The position numbers and the translations under genes were made by a program. From contig OX291543.1 in the NCBI GenBank assembly GCA_946406115.1, forward strand, positions 34,994,815-35,058,814: a stretch of DNA of 64,000 nt, written 5' to 3'. Shown one piece after another: positions 21,691 through 33,699 of the stretch. The notes under the pieces were generated by a model that was not told where the DNA came from, did not search any database, and saw only the letters and a list, made by a program, of their open reading frames with translations. This stretch comes from Apoda limacodes. Taxonomy: Eukaryota > Arthropoda > Insecta > Lepidoptera > Limacodidae. Every line of letters begins with the position of its first letter. The stretch's first letter is position 1.

Positions 21691-24600
21691 AAGTTATATA
21701 AAATCTTTTTATCTATTTAAAAAGAGAAAATTAAATAATTTGTTGGTAGTACCACGGGTAAAAAGGCGATTAAGTAGACAAGTTACAATATTCAAGACAA
21801 CTGCTGTTTGAGCCTATAAGTTCCTAGACGGGTTTTTGTTATAAAACTGCAACCTACACGCACTTGGCCGGCCATTACTCAGAAAGGGGTAATCAGTGAT
21901 GTAAAATATGTTTGATTGTAAATGGTGATAAAGGTTCATGTACCTATAATTTTAATAAAAAAAAACATAAAGAAAACATTGTATATGGCGAAATAAAGAA
22001 TTAAGTAAAATAAATAAAGAAATTATCACTAAGTACTTAGCTTTATATTTCGCCGTTGAAGCTGCGTCTCCACAGAAGATGCCAGAGTTTAATAAAACTC
22101 ATGGTAAAATTGCAATTCTTGATTTCAATTATACGCGCACTTCTTAAATTTCGATTATAATTTCCACTTTCACTTCCTACTCATTTCAAAATTACGTTCT
22201 ATCTTTTTGTAAGTATACGCAAAATTTTATGTAGTGAAAAGCGCGTGTGTGTGTAAAGTTATGTCTCTAAAATATATTAAATATAATATATTCATTAATA
22301 AAAATAACAACAAAAAAAAAAAGATTCAATCTTCTTCCTGTAAATTTAGAATACCTAAACAACCTTCGGTATGTTCCTGAAACCTTTTCAGACTTGTAAA
22401 ATTGTTTGTTATTATCTGAAAAGTTTTCTAAAAAAATCCCTACTTTATGAGCTCCCTTCTCGCCTTATACTCATAAACCTTTCCGAGCTAGAAACTGCGC
22501 TCGGCCTGCGAAACCATCCTAGCGAAATATTTCCCCTAGTCTCTAAGTTATAAGTTTCAAACCATCAAAACAGATTTCCAGATCATCTCATAGGTATCAC
22601 ACTAGGACTCAGACATAGATTATTCATTCTCCTCCTAAAATAATACTTGTTACACAATCATGCTCATCTCCTAAAGTCTGCAGACTTCCTAGACCTCTAA
22701 GTCATACTAGACTCCTAAGACATAGAATATCTTAATATCGATATTGGAAAGCAAATTTCGAACAGTTTTGTTTTTACCTAGTCTAACGTCTGCCCGCGAC
22801 GAACATTTCCAATTCCATAGCCACGTAGGAAACAATTATATGACGCCTAGCATAAACTGGATTCCGACACGCTGACCAGGTCAAAGGCTTCCTCCAAGAG
22901 TCTCCCAGAACCGGCATACATCATTTCCCGAAGCTATAAACTCGAAAATGAACGCTGAGCTAGTTAGGTGATGAAGCTATGTTGTAAAGTGATTTCTAAT
23001 ATGCTCCTGATATTAGAAATAGTCCCCCCCCTGTTCCGCCTAGTTCCCTCCAGGACAGCCGACAGATACGAGGGAGGGTTTGAGTTCCTAAATGCATGTC
23101 ATCAAAAAAAAATATTTTTAAAAGTTAAACTGAGATATTAAAATTTCCCCTCAACTCTAGAAGTAATTAGTTGTAAAAATAAACTAGTACTCAAGAAAAT
23201 CGTAATCACTCATTGTCAAAATTATTTAATTTGATGTGTTTATAAGGTGGTATTAATTATAAATAATATTGATCTCTATCCGTTACTTCATGAAATTCGG
23301 TGATTTGACTAAATTTAAAAGTCACGACTTTGAAAAATAGTAAGGTATAAAAATACCTATAGATTTTATAATCTCTCGGCGATAATGTATTTACTAATAA
23401 ACACATTTTTATATAGTTGTTGAGCTCTTGACAGGATAATTTAGTTTTTAAATATTTTCATGTAGTATTAAGCTTTTCAAACATTTCGTTTGAAAATCAC
23501 TAAATGAAGCTTCAAATTAAATGCTAAAGTGGTTGTAATCACCCAGTTGAAACAATACACATCAAACAAAATAACATAACAATTCTACACACATTCAATC
23601 AATCACAAACACTTTTGTAAATAATTTGATTTCGAAAGCTCGCCCCTATTCCACTAAATGGTAATTCAAAAATTGCAGTAGTTGCCGATGCCCTCTTCTT
23701 CGGTTTGCTGTCGGAATTCACTCCTTCAAACTGTATAAAAGGAAAAGAGAAACCCTACCTGAAACTTTAAGATTCGTTTCAGGCCTAAGCTCCTAATTTA
23801 TAAAACCAGTCGAAAGATGAACAAAAGAGAAAGTTGAAGAGAATCTTCTCTGGTCTCATGTTGTATTTGCTCCTAAAATATTAATAAAATATTAAATTAT
23901 TTATACTGTATACCTTTGTGTTATTGTAGGAATATCTTGATTGACTACAACTTAAAGGGCACACCTTTTTTTTTAAAGTTTTAACTTTAAAAAAATTTCA
24001 CTTATTATTTGCCTTTTGATCTCTTTTGATGTCTATTTTTCTAAAGTCTTTACTATTGGACTGGTCGTCTCTGGACGAAAGCTCACGATTAACTGACTTA
24101 AAATCCTACACCATTCTTCATCTGAACTTTCAACTAACACCCTGTTCGTGGGATAAAATCAAGTAACGTTTGTCGAAATCTCCACTAGAACCCAAGATAA
24201 GAGTTTTCACGACTTTTTGTTCCAAATATTTACATGTGTGGGTTAATCGACGTGTATGTCAAAAAACCATAAATTCACAGTATAATGCGTTTTCTCTCGG
24301 ATTTGTTAGGGTTGGCAAAATTATATCATGTGAACTTTTTAATTTTTCTAAGGAAATTCTAAATTTTTCTATTTAGAAAAACCCATAAAAACACTTTATA
24401 TAATTTATCCAATAAATTTTTTCTTATTTTGGATAAAAAATTATGTAATTACTATTAAATTGTTCATTTATTTGTTATGTAACTCCTTCGGTTATAAATA
24501 AGATTTACAAATAAATAGATCGCATTTGATTATTCCCATTATTTTTATGATCTTTTACAAATCTGTACATTGTTGAGATTAAACGTTTGAAAACTACTTA

Positions 24601-25034
24601 TTTTAAATTGTATACTCTCAAAATGTCTGATCTCTCTCAAGAATAATCAGTCAAAATGTTGAATTTAAATTGATTTAGGATGTTGTTAGTCTCTAACAAA
24701 TTAAATCAATAATATTTGTTTTCTATTTTGTGTCAACCCTTAGGTTTGAATGTTTCGAATACGTGTTACTGATATTCCTGCTAGACGTAGAGAATTTTTT
24801 TTAGGCACTCATATACGAAATTCGGCCAGTTTAACCTGGCCTGTGAAAACAATTTTGTACTGAAGTGTCTTTAACTCCGATAAAGATTGAAGCTTGTGTG
24901 CCCTTTTGTCGAGTTCTAGCCAAAATTAAATATTGGAATGATTTTACATACCTGTAGGATCACTTTATGAATAAGTGATTTCTACAGTGACTCAGTCAGG
25001 GACAAACATCATAATCATAATGTGGGGGACAGCT
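21691..25034. other. Featureless AT-rich intron
   Basis: No gene, RNA or recognisable element. 22.6-22.75 kb has several scattered CTCCTA/CTCCTAAA words. Confidence 0.55.
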
Positions 25035-25124
25035 TTTTTCACCGACCATGTTAGTCCAGCTTACTTTTTCACCGATCATGTTAGTCCAGCTTAGTTTTTC
25101 ACTGACCATGTTGGTCCTGCTAAC
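25035..25124. repeat. 30-bp tandem repeat, three copies
   Basis: TTTTTCACCGACCATGTTAG plus TCCAGCTTAC, repeated three times with a few substitutions. Confidence 0.9.
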
Positions 25125-25176
25125 TTCCAATACAGTGTATCGGTATTCAATAGTCACGGCTAAAGTCACTTCATAT

Positions 25177-25530
25177 TTTTTTTTATACCACTAAGGTGGC
25201 AAACAGGCTTACAGTCCGCCTTATGGTAAGCGGTCACCGTAGCCTATGGACGCTTGCAACACCAGGGTTATATCTAATAACTTCTTTCTTGAAGTCCTTG
25301 ATGTACTGTAGTACTTGGAGAAAACCTTGGCAGGGAGCTCATTCCACAACCCAAGCGTTCGCGGGAGGAAGTTTCTCTGAAAGCGCACTGTACGCGACTG
25401 ATTTCGGTTCTAAAGTGTGAAAATGAATTCCCTGCCGATGGCGAGCGGTGCGATGGTAGAAAGTAGCCGTGGGCATTATTTCGGATATACGAGTATGTTC
25501 CATACGTCTTACATAATTCATTCAGCGTTT
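25177..25530 (-). mobile_element. LINE 3'-terminal fragment, same family as copy 3
   Basis: On the minus strand this holds the C-terminal coding part (MPTATFYHRTARHRQG, IHFHTLEPKS) and the 3' UTR, ending at GTTTGCCACCTTAGTGGTAT near 25185 with an A-tail (T-run at 25177-25183 on the + strand). The 5' side is truncated near 25530, as expected for incomplete reverse transcription. Frameshifts around the NELPAKVF segment show it is inactive. Confidence 0.8.
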
Positions 25531-27174
25531 CTATTGACCTGAATAACATGACATTTTGATTCTAAGCTTTCTGCGTTAGGGATGCTGGGATTTAGTACAC
25601 CGAATCTGAACTGCTGGCACCTCGCCAGTCGTAGGAAAGTGGCTCCGAGTGCCATTAGTGTACTCCTTCAGTGTCCGCACTCGCGTCGCGGCGCTGGAAT
25701 TATGGACTTTATTATTTGGGAAATTAAAAAATGTGAATGTTTTTTTTATTGTATTTAATGACTCAGAGACTTTATGGTGTGAAGGAGCTTTATACTTTTA
25801 AGGTGTCGAAGTGACTTTATATTTTTAATTATGTTATGTTATTTTTGTATAGATTTCACTTACAGTATTTTAGAAAAACTTAATTATTAAACCTCGCCGC
25901 TTAAAGATTTTGTATATCTATTTAAATATTGAACTATAAAATTAACTACTTAAACATTTTGTGATTTAGAACAGAGTCTTCTGAGTGTTTGTTAGTGTAA
26001 TGTTTTGGTGAAAACCGTGACGTGAGAAGGCATGCCGTGAGACGTAAGAAGGCATGCCGGATCGCAACCACCTGTCGTTTTACAGGAGGCGTGTAAGTTT
26101 TATTTACCTTGTGTTGTGGTTCATTTGTGAGTTGAGAGGGAAGCGCAGGGCCTGGCTATGTTTTGTTACTTGGAAACAAATGTGCTTTCCTATTTTATTG
26201 TCATTTCGTATATTTATCTGAATAGTAGTTTTGAGTAAAACAAACATACAAAGTTATCCTCTTGATAGTTTAGATTGATTGATGTGCGCTAAACGGTGAT
26301 AATTTAATTGTTTTGTGAATAGGTACTATTGGCCAGTGGGTACTTGGTTTTGAAAAATAAAGGTTAATTCATAAGATAAGTTATTTAGTTAGTTAGTGTG
26401 ATGCTTTTAATTTTAAAATACCGCTTAGTGTAGGTGTATGATTATGACCAACCTTATGTGACCGCCAGTCTCGATGGGAAGGGGTGCCTGTCAGTCTCTT
26501 ATATCGGCATTTTACTTTAAGGATATCAATACAATGTGATAAGAGAATTAAACAGCAAACAAAGTGTAGTATCACCCGGGCGTCGCGACGCTATTTCACG
26601 TTCCAAGCACGATGAGATCACCAGCCGGAATGTCGTACTTGTAAAATGTTGTACACTTGGCGTTTAAATGTTCAATAACTTCACTAAAACGATGTATCCA
26701 TCAATACGCGTCGATTCCACAAATTGGTATTTATTCAATCGATCACGAGAATATAGGAGTACGCGTGTGTAGCCGAGACTATTCTAAAACTAATTTGAAC
26801 GCCGGGCGTGAGCCGGCGCAGCCAATGTCGTACCGATTGAAAGGGCATCGCGTCATCGCTTATCTTTACCGAACAGTAGAGAACTAATTCTTTGTGATAG
26901 ATCATGTAGTTTTAAAGTTATATCGTTTTATTTACATTGAGTTCGCTGTAGCGTTTAAGAAATAAAAAAAAAACACATTTTTTTAATGTGTTCGTCATCG
27001 ATAAAATTAATTATAGTTTCCCTCATTTTCTTTTGTGCACTTTATAAAGACACACTGTATATATTTTTTTACATATTTTTTTTACCTATTTATAATGTTA
27101 ATATAATTATTATTAAACCATGTATATATATATTAGTAATTATATATTCATACCATCACCATAATTTTATACTT
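25531..27174. other. Intronic sequence without identified genes
   Basis: A GC-richer patch near 25600-25690 and the duplicated word GAGAAGGCATGCCGTGAGACG / AGACGTAAGAAGGCATGCC near 26020-26060 stand out. Otherwise nothing. Confidence 0.5.
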
Positions 27175-27347
27175 TAGCACGGACGCGAAGCAGGAAGAAT
27201 TTCGTTTAATGACTGGTCACTATTTGTCTCTGTTGCACGCGCATAATTATTTGCCGTCGCGCTTTCACCGATGCGATGACCGACCGCTGTCATCAGAAAT
27301 TACTACTATTTGACCACTGAAATTCTTTGTGCTTCGCGTCCGTGCTA
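27175..27347. mobile_element. Small MITE, 173 bp, perfect 18-bp inverted ends
   Basis: TAGCACGGACGCGAAGCA at 27175-27192 and its exact reverse complement at 27330-27347. The inner halves continue as imperfect inverted repeats (GAAGAATTTCG against GAAATTCTT, and TGACTGGTCACTATTTG against the TTTGACCACTGA side), so the element could fold into one hairpin. TA at each edge may be the target duplication. No coding capacity. The superfamily is uncertain. Confidence 0.75.
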
Positions 27348-27589
27348 TAGACATTAATATTTAGCAAAACATTTTTTTTTTCTCTTTTTTTTTACCAAAT
27401 TACCGCCAGTAAATTATCTGCTTGGCTCCATGGTTAGCTGGTAGAGAATGCCGAATTGCACGCCATTGTACATATATGTTTGTGCAGTAAGCTTAAATAA
27501 ATAAATAAAAATAAAATATTAAACAGAAACAATACGGTTACAAACTTACTCAGTTTTACGCAATTTTGTAGGATAAGCGTTAAGGACTT

Positions 27590-28666
27590 TTTAGGGTTCC
27601 GTAGTCATCAAGGAACCCTTATAGTTTCGCCATGTCCGTCCGTCCGTCTGTCCGTCTGTCTGTCCGCGGGTTAGTTCAAAAACTACTAATACGCAAAAGC
27701 TGCAATTTGGCAGGGACATACACATTGATCAAGCCGAAAAAGTAGTAGAATAAAAACTTTGAAAAATAAAATTTTTCTACACGTTTATTGGGGACGTAAT
27801 TTTTTTTCTCGTCTACCTCATCGTGTGGGGTATCGTTGGATAGGAATTCCAAAAACATTTGCGGTATGAAAAGATCATTTTTTGATTTAGGGCTCCGTTT
27901 GCGAAACGTTTAGCTTTAAAGAACTAATTTTTGTTAGAGTCAAGTGTCCCCCCCCCCCCCCCTCTATAAGCGAAAGCTTAGTATTTGGAAATGTAAAAAA
28001 ATTACGGTGGTAGTGCATATAATGAATTCAAAAGAAAAACTATCACGGGTAAGTACACTTTACAGGCTAACGAGTAATAATAGACCAAGTTATAAAATGT
28101 ACTTGGCAAAGTGAAATTTTCGTACGAATTCCTTTAAGTTACTTATATGAAGTAGGTACATCTGTAAAACAGGTATAAAATATAAGTAAATGAACCATTT
28201 AAAAATAATTAAACGGAATCAAACGCTTCATTTGGCAAAATACCTTTTAACCGACGTTTCGGCTGGTTTACACCAGCCTTGGCCTTGAAACGCGTAAATT
28301 TAAAAACTTATATATAAATGAACGATGTATAATTATAGAAAAATAAAATAATAACATTCTAAAGACTATTCTTTTTAAGCATTGGACTAGCCTGCTTGCT
28401 TGTCCAATGCGTCATTTGGACGTATTATAGCTTGGCGCAACATCGAATCGAGCGTGTGACAGACAGCTGCGCTCATGAGCGCGCGTGTTGTTTGGATGTC
28501 TTGAAGATGAAGAACGCCTACACAAGTTTGCAATTTTCGCTTTGAAAACTTTAATTTCAATACTACTACAACTTGGCCCTTATTAATATATTTCAGTTAA
28601 TTATATAGATAATGGTACGGAACCCTTCGTTCGCGAGTCATACTCGCACTTGGCCGATTTTTTTTA
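27590..28666. repeat. GGGTTCCGTA...CTCGCACTTGGCCG dispersed element with nested insertions
   Basis: Starts TTTTTAGGGTTCCGTAGTC with CCGTCCGTCCGTCTGTCC and ends GGTACGGAACCCTTCG...CTCGCACTTGGCCG. The edges hold inverted GGGTTCCGTA/TACGGAACCC. A second repeat, AACCGACGTTTCGGCTGG with TTGAAACGCG (28240-28295), and a poly-C tract lie inside. Coding frames here are not credible. Confidence 0.65.
27946..27962. repeat. Poly-C tract
   Basis: An uninterrupted run of about 15 C in AT-rich DNA, inside a dispersed repeat. Confidence 0.9.
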
Positions 28667-29431
28667 TTCTATTTCTTATTTACATTAATGATCTCCCATA
28701 TAATGTAAAAAACCATGACATTGTCTTATTTGCTGATGACACCTCTTTGCTTTTTAAAGTTAAGAGACGACAGACATATTATAATGAATTAAATAATGCC
28801 CTTTCTAAACATGTAAATTGGTTTAACGCTAATAATTTGTTACTTAATGAAAAAAAACCAAATGTTTACATTACCAAATGTTAGTCAGAGACAGACATGT
28901 ATTAATATTAATGGCGAGCAATTAGAAATTGTTAATTCAACAGTCTTTCTTGGCATAACGCTGGACTCCAAACTTCAAGGGGGTCCTCATATTCATAACC
29001 TAGCCAAAAAACTTAGCTCTGCTGTGTATGCGATCAAGAAAATAAGACAATTGACCGATGTCGACACTGCAAAAATAGTAAATTTTAGCTATTTCCATAG
29101 TTTAATGACATATGGTATCCTATTGTGGGGTAGCGCTGCTGATGTAAATACAATATTTTTCTTACAAAAAAGGGCAATTCGTGCTATTTATAAATTAGGA
29201 TCTAGGATATCTTTGAGGGATAGGTTTAGGGAAGTAAAAATTTTAACTTTAGTGTCGCAGTACATATATGAAAATCTTTTATATGTACATAAAAATATCA
29301 ATAGTTTCAGCAAGAAAAGTGACGTTCACAAAGTAAATACTAGAAGTAAAAATAAGCTGTTGGTGCATGATACACGTCTACACAAAATAAGTCACTCTTT
29401 TATGGGCAATTCAAAATCTATCGATAAGTAA
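28612..29431 (+). pseudogene. LINE reverse transcriptase C-terminal half
   Basis: Two overlapping frames. 28612-28884 has FLIYINDLPYNVKN and LFADDTSLLFKV, then NWFNANNLLLNEKK. 28847-29431 (194 codons) has TVFLGITLDSKLQGG, LAKKLSSAVYAIKKIRQL, FHSLMTYGILLWG and LQKRAIRAIYKLG, the conserved tail of this LINE group. A single frameshift near the overlap separates palm from thumb. The first ~20 codons of the upstream frame come from the neighbouring repeat, not the element. It is relatively well kept but lacks the N-terminal RT and endonuclease. Confidence 0.82.
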
Positions 29432-29821
29432 ATTTAAATCTTTTATCAAGCAGGTACTTTGTAAAAAGGCATACTATAATATTTCAGACTATGTAAATGA
29501 TAAAAATCCTTGGGACTGATGATGCTCAATTACAGGATGCATTGGTAAACCAAATTAAAATGGAAATAACATAAAATTGTACGGCTAAATTTTTTTATTT
29601 AAAACATTAATTGTATTTTAGTTTATTTGTATTATTGATAGTGTTTTTAAAAGAGTAACTATCGAGTTTCTTGCCGGATTCTTCTCGGTAGAAATCAACA
29701 ACATTGTGAACCGGCGGGAAGGTGGGAGGAATCAAAAAATAATATTTTATAACTTTGACGATTCAAAAGTGATTGTAAAATCCTTATTTGATTAAACTAT
29801 TTTGACTTTGACTTTGACTCA
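28667..29821 (+). mobile_element. LINE fragment: RT palm to 3' tail
   Basis: A 5'-truncated non-LTR element. It enters inside the RT palm (LIYINDLPYN, IVLFADDTSLLF with the FADD catalytic motif) and runs through the thumb to a 3' UTR with TTTCTTGCCGG and TTCTTCTCGGTAGAA. It ends with the simple tail TTTTGACTTTGACTTTGACT near 29820. It starts directly after the CACTTGGCC end of a dispersed repeat at 28666. The clade is not assigned. Confidence 0.82.
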
Positions 29822-30009
29822 TTTTACACGCTGACGTGTATGATTGTTAAATTGACATGAAAGCCATTGAAGATTCATAAATACAATACAAAGGTGAGTT
29901 CAGTACCGTATCCCAAAAACACTTCCATACTTGTGCGGTACATTGCGCACCGTTGAGTTTTTCGTATCAACCTCAACCACGGGAACCCCATGCAAGTTTT
30001 TCTTAATAT

Positions 30010-30400
30010 TCAATTAAAATAGGAATAAAAACTTTTTGACAAAAAAAACAACCGGCTCCAAAACGATGCACTAAAAATGTAAAAATAATTACTAATTTTT
30101 TCGAATTGCTTTTTTTTTCTTGTACACTAAAAACATCCATACTCGTAACAAAGTTTTATACAACCATCAACATAAAAGGCGTTTCACCAGTTACAAATTA
30201 ACATTAATATATTTTTTTTCTCCAAAAGTTTTAGTTTTAAATTCACTATAATAATATGGGACCACCTGGAAAGTATAACCTCTTAAATTAAAAAGAATTT
30301 CTCAAATCGGTCCAGGCGTCTTCGAGAAATCGGGTAACATACATAAAAAAAGTCTTCGACGAATTGAGAACCTCCTGCTTTTTTTTAGTCGGTTAAAAAG
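30010..30400. repeat. Dispersed repeat (ACAACCGGCTCC...AGTCGGTTAAAA)
   Basis: AAAAACTTTTTGACAAAAAA, CAACCGGCTCC, AAAGGCGTTTCACCAGTTAC and TTTTTTAGTCGGTTAAAA occur in the same order as at 43925-44372. No coding capacity. Confidence 0.7.
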
Positions 30401-30559
30401 AAAACTGTAATGACGTTAATGCCTGTCAAAAATACTTAATTCGTTTCGTAGGTACTTATCATTTTGCTTAATACTAAAAACCAAGTCCTAAAAATGTATG
30501 TTACCTAATGTTCAAGATCTTAACACTTAATTAACCTTCAATGTTTGGGTTTGGTAGAT

Positions 30560-30870
30560 TGAACTGTGTTGTCGGGCGTCTCATTAGATCCCAAATTACA
30601 ATGGAATACACATCTATCTGTACTTGCTGGGAAACTTAGGCAATTAACTGATGGAGACATACACACTCACACAAACACACACACCCTGCTCGCTTAGTTT
30701 ATTTTAGTTGTTTTCACAGCATTACGAGTCAGATGGGATTCTATTGTGGTATAGGGCAGGCAACTAATTTAATCTTCAATAAAAGAGCAGTTACGTCTAT
30801 CTATAGCCTGAAACTTCGGGATTCTCTCAGACAAGTTGTGAATGCCAAAAATGTTTGTAGTCAATAACTA
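30560..30870 (+). pseudogene. LINE RT remnant
   Basis: Fragments in different frames resemble the element at 28667: LQWNTHLSVLAGKL and RQLTDGD around 30597-30657, then a YFSCFHS-like piece, NLIFNKRAV and LRDSLRQVVN at 30700-30850. A CA-rich simple repeat (30661-30690) interrupts it. It is very degraded and was recognised only by the order of motifs. Confidence 0.5.
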
Positions 30871-32329
30871 CTATATGTATTTGAACATGTATTTTATTAT
30901 TTGTTTTTTGACATATGAATTTGATTATTTTATTTTTTACATGTTTCGTAAAATATTTTTTTAAAAATTAATTGCAAAAGTGAATATCCCCACGTTACGA
31001 GTCATGACCTCGACTTACGTCTCAACTATGTTTTCAATAATTTACAACTAAAGCAAATCCTGCTAAATAAACTCTACGGAGCACATTTCAAAAGAAATCA
31101 TAGCTGCTTATACTTTTGTCAATAAAAGTATAAGCATTGTTTTGGGCTCCGTCCCGAGCTCCAGTATATACTCTATTTTATAGCGTTTTTTTAAGACAAA
31201 TACGTTCAATAGGTACTTATAAAATAATCCCTGCTGAAAAACAAAAAACAGATTTATTGCACATACACCTTATTAACTTCTCTGCCTTCTCTTATTTACG
31301 GATTTTGTTCATCAAAATAAAGTATTTATTTGCGCATTCAAACGTATACCTAAACTATGCATATCCCAAGTTCATACTTGGGGTATGCATAGGGGGGAAA
31401 CGCTAGTTCCTAGTCAGTTTTAAGTCGTGACGTTCTCGGTGATGAATTGATGACAAATTGGACGACGTGCTATGTCTTGACACAATGTGACCTTACAGCT
31501 TCCAGATGACCTTAGCTCCTCTATTTTCTCTGGATCTGTTTTGGTGCTGTGACGTAGCTGACTCTAATTTAGGCCCTTGCTAGTACTACGGTGACACATC
31601 AAACGTTACTATTTCGAGGTTATCGGCATTTTGAATATTTTTAAAAAAATCTGGCCCAGCGCCAACGTTTGGCGACATGTTTTCACAGTTGACCTACATT
31701 TTTTTTTTCAGCTCCACGCTGTCTCGAACATTGTTTTTTGCCTATTCGGGTTAATGGTCTTAAAGTATTTAGGGCCTTTTACAAAGAGTCCACCGTCACC
31801 AATAAGACTACAAAAAGTGCACACCATGGATAACTTTTAACTCACCTATTATTGCAAAACGTTATTCTTTTATAAACTGGCAAAGCGGGTATATTAATAA
31901 TTTCCCTGTCTATTATTTTTCCAGTTACTACTATAAGTTGGTAAGATGAGCTTATGAGGCATATATTAATCTACGACTTATGGGACATATGTATGTAAAG
32001 CAACTGGGTCTAGACACACTGCATCAGGGCTCACTATCTGTCATGCAGGGTGTTGCCCACGTTATTGAATATGAGGCGATAAAACTATACAAGTTGCAAG
32101 GAATACATTCTGATAATCCCCATTAGTTACTTCACTTTATTTTTACCCGGTTCATCTGCTTATCTACAGCGGGCCGTAAACAAATCTATTAGCATTAACA
32201 GTTAAAAATAACATCTTATTAGTGAATAAATGTGTGTCCCGATAATTAACTAAAGATGGGCACAACTAAAGTAAATGTCATTAAGTTAAGTAAATATGTT
32301 ATTGTTGGAGTGCAGTTGTTGTGTACATT
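30871..32329. other. Intronic sequence without identified genes
   Basis: AT-rich; frames at 31137 and 31631 lack any recognisable motif or codon bias. Confidence 0.5.
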
Positions 32330-32551
32330 ACAAGTCGGTAATCGGTTAGTGATAGTTAGTGATAGGACGTAGGGCGTAGGGTCAACTGTTGCACCTCCAC
32401 TCGTTATTACCAGTCCGTGATTCGCTCTGATTCGGAACGTTACACCATACTAACATTAAGTAATATTACCGCGAGGTGCAAATCTTAAAAGTGCGTGAAA
32501 ATTGTGATATTGTGAACATCACAACATTGAGACATTGAAAAGTGTGAGTGA
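32330..32551 (+). promoter_or_regulatory. Candidate internal promoter and 5' UTR
   Basis: A moderately GC-rich island of about 200 bases in an AT-rich intron, upstream of the candidate first exon. It contains short direct repeats (TTAGTGATAGTTAGTGATAG around 32345, then GGACGTAGGGCGTAGGG). The last 60 bases are A/G/T-rich without long pyrimidine tracts, like an insect 5' UTR. No TATA box is evident. The call depends on the exon next to it. Confidence 0.28.
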
Positions 32552-32572
32552 ATGAAAATGGGAGATATAAAA
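32552..32572 (+). CDS. Candidate alternative first coding exon (M-K-M-G-D-I-K)
   Basis: An in-frame TGA at 32549-32551 is followed directly by ATG AAA ATG GGA GAT ATA AAA and then a consensus donor GTAAGT at 32573. The second ATG (32558) has a strong start context (AAAATGG). The coding piece ends in phase 0, so it joins in frame to exon C at 35320 and would give MKMGDIK-VLLSDPD. The preceding ~180 bases (32380-32551) have higher GC than the surroundings and look like a 5' UTR. This would make a shorter isoform from an internal promoter. There is no direct transcript evidence; chance phase agreement is one in three. Confidence 0.35.
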
Positions 32573-32593
32573 GTAAGTTTTATGTCAATTTTA

Positions 32594-32999
32594 ATTATGT
32601 GTTAAGTATATTATAGTTCACAATTATGTGTTTAGTATATTATAGTTCACAATTATGTGTTAAGTATATTATAGTTCACAATTATGTGATAAGTATATTA
32701 TAGTTCACAATTGTGTGTTAAGTATATTATAGTTCACAATTATGTGTTAAGTATATTATAGTTCACAATTATGTGATAAGTATATTATAGTTCACAATTA
32801 TGTGTTAAGTATATTATAGTTCACAATTATGTGATAAGTATATTATAGTTCACAATTATGTGTTAAGTATATTATAGTTCACAATTATGTGTTAAGTATA
32901 TTACAGTTCACAATTATGTGTTAAGTATATTATAGTTCACAATTATGTGTTAAGTATATTATAGTTCACAATTATGTGTTAAGTATATTACAGTTCACA
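32594..32999. repeat. 29-bp tandem repeat, 14 copies
   Basis: Unit ATTATGTGTTAAGTATATTA plus TAGTTCACA. Copies differ only at one or two positions (GTGTTA or GTGATA; TATAG or TACAG). The array starts about 20 bp after the donor of the candidate first exon at 32572. Confidence 0.95.
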
Positions 33000-33180
33000 A
33001 CTGAAAAGTGTTTGGCAGTGTACTATACTAAAGTGTAGGATTATTAAACTTGTCTTTTCGTTGGTTCATTTGATCAAATAAATGATTTATTAAGAAACAT
33101 TAAAACAGCTGTAATTCGATGTAGAGTTAAACTACCGTTTGTGACTATAAACATTACATAAACAGCGTTAAGATAAATAT

Positions 33181-33699
33181 ATAAGATATGTTACCGCATC
33201 CCAGTGTACTACACTGGTATCTAAGTGAATCATAAGATATGTTACCGCATCCCAGTGTACTACACTGGTATCTAAGTGAATCATAAGATATGTTACCGCA
33301 TCCCAGTGTACTACACTGGTATCTAAGTTAATCATAAGATATGTTACCGCATCCCAGTGTACTACACTGGTATCTAAGTAAATCATAAGATATGTTACCG
33401 CATCCCAGTGTACTACACTGGTATCTAAGTAAATCATAAGATATGTTACCGCATCCCAGTGTACTACACTGGTATCTAAGTAAATCATAAGATATGTTAC
33501 CGCATCCCAGTGTACTACACTGGTGTCTAAGTAAATCATAAGATATGTTACCGCATCCCAGTGTACTACACTGGTATCTAAGTAAATCATAAGATATGTT
33601 ACCGCATCCCAGTGTACTACACTGGTGTCTAAGTAAATCATAAGATATGTTACCGCATCCCAGCTTACTACACTGGTATCTAAGTAAATCATAAGTTCC
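33181..33699. repeat. 51-bp tandem repeat, about 10 copies
   Basis: Unit ATAAGATATGTTACCGCATC, CCAGTGTACTACACTGGTAT, CTAAGTAAATC. Each unit contains the near-palindrome CCAGTGTACTACACTGG. The unit is 17 codons long, so the minus strand is open for 177 codons (MIYLDTSVVHWDAVTYL repeated). I regard that as an artefact of a stop-free unit. Confidence 0.95.

Noticed and set aside
25339..25549. Minus-strand frames as a host gene
   Set aside because: They are the C-terminal part of the LINE family seen in copy 3.
32594..33699. CRISPR array
   Set aside because: Units are contiguous tandem repeats with no unique spacers, in a eukaryotic intron.
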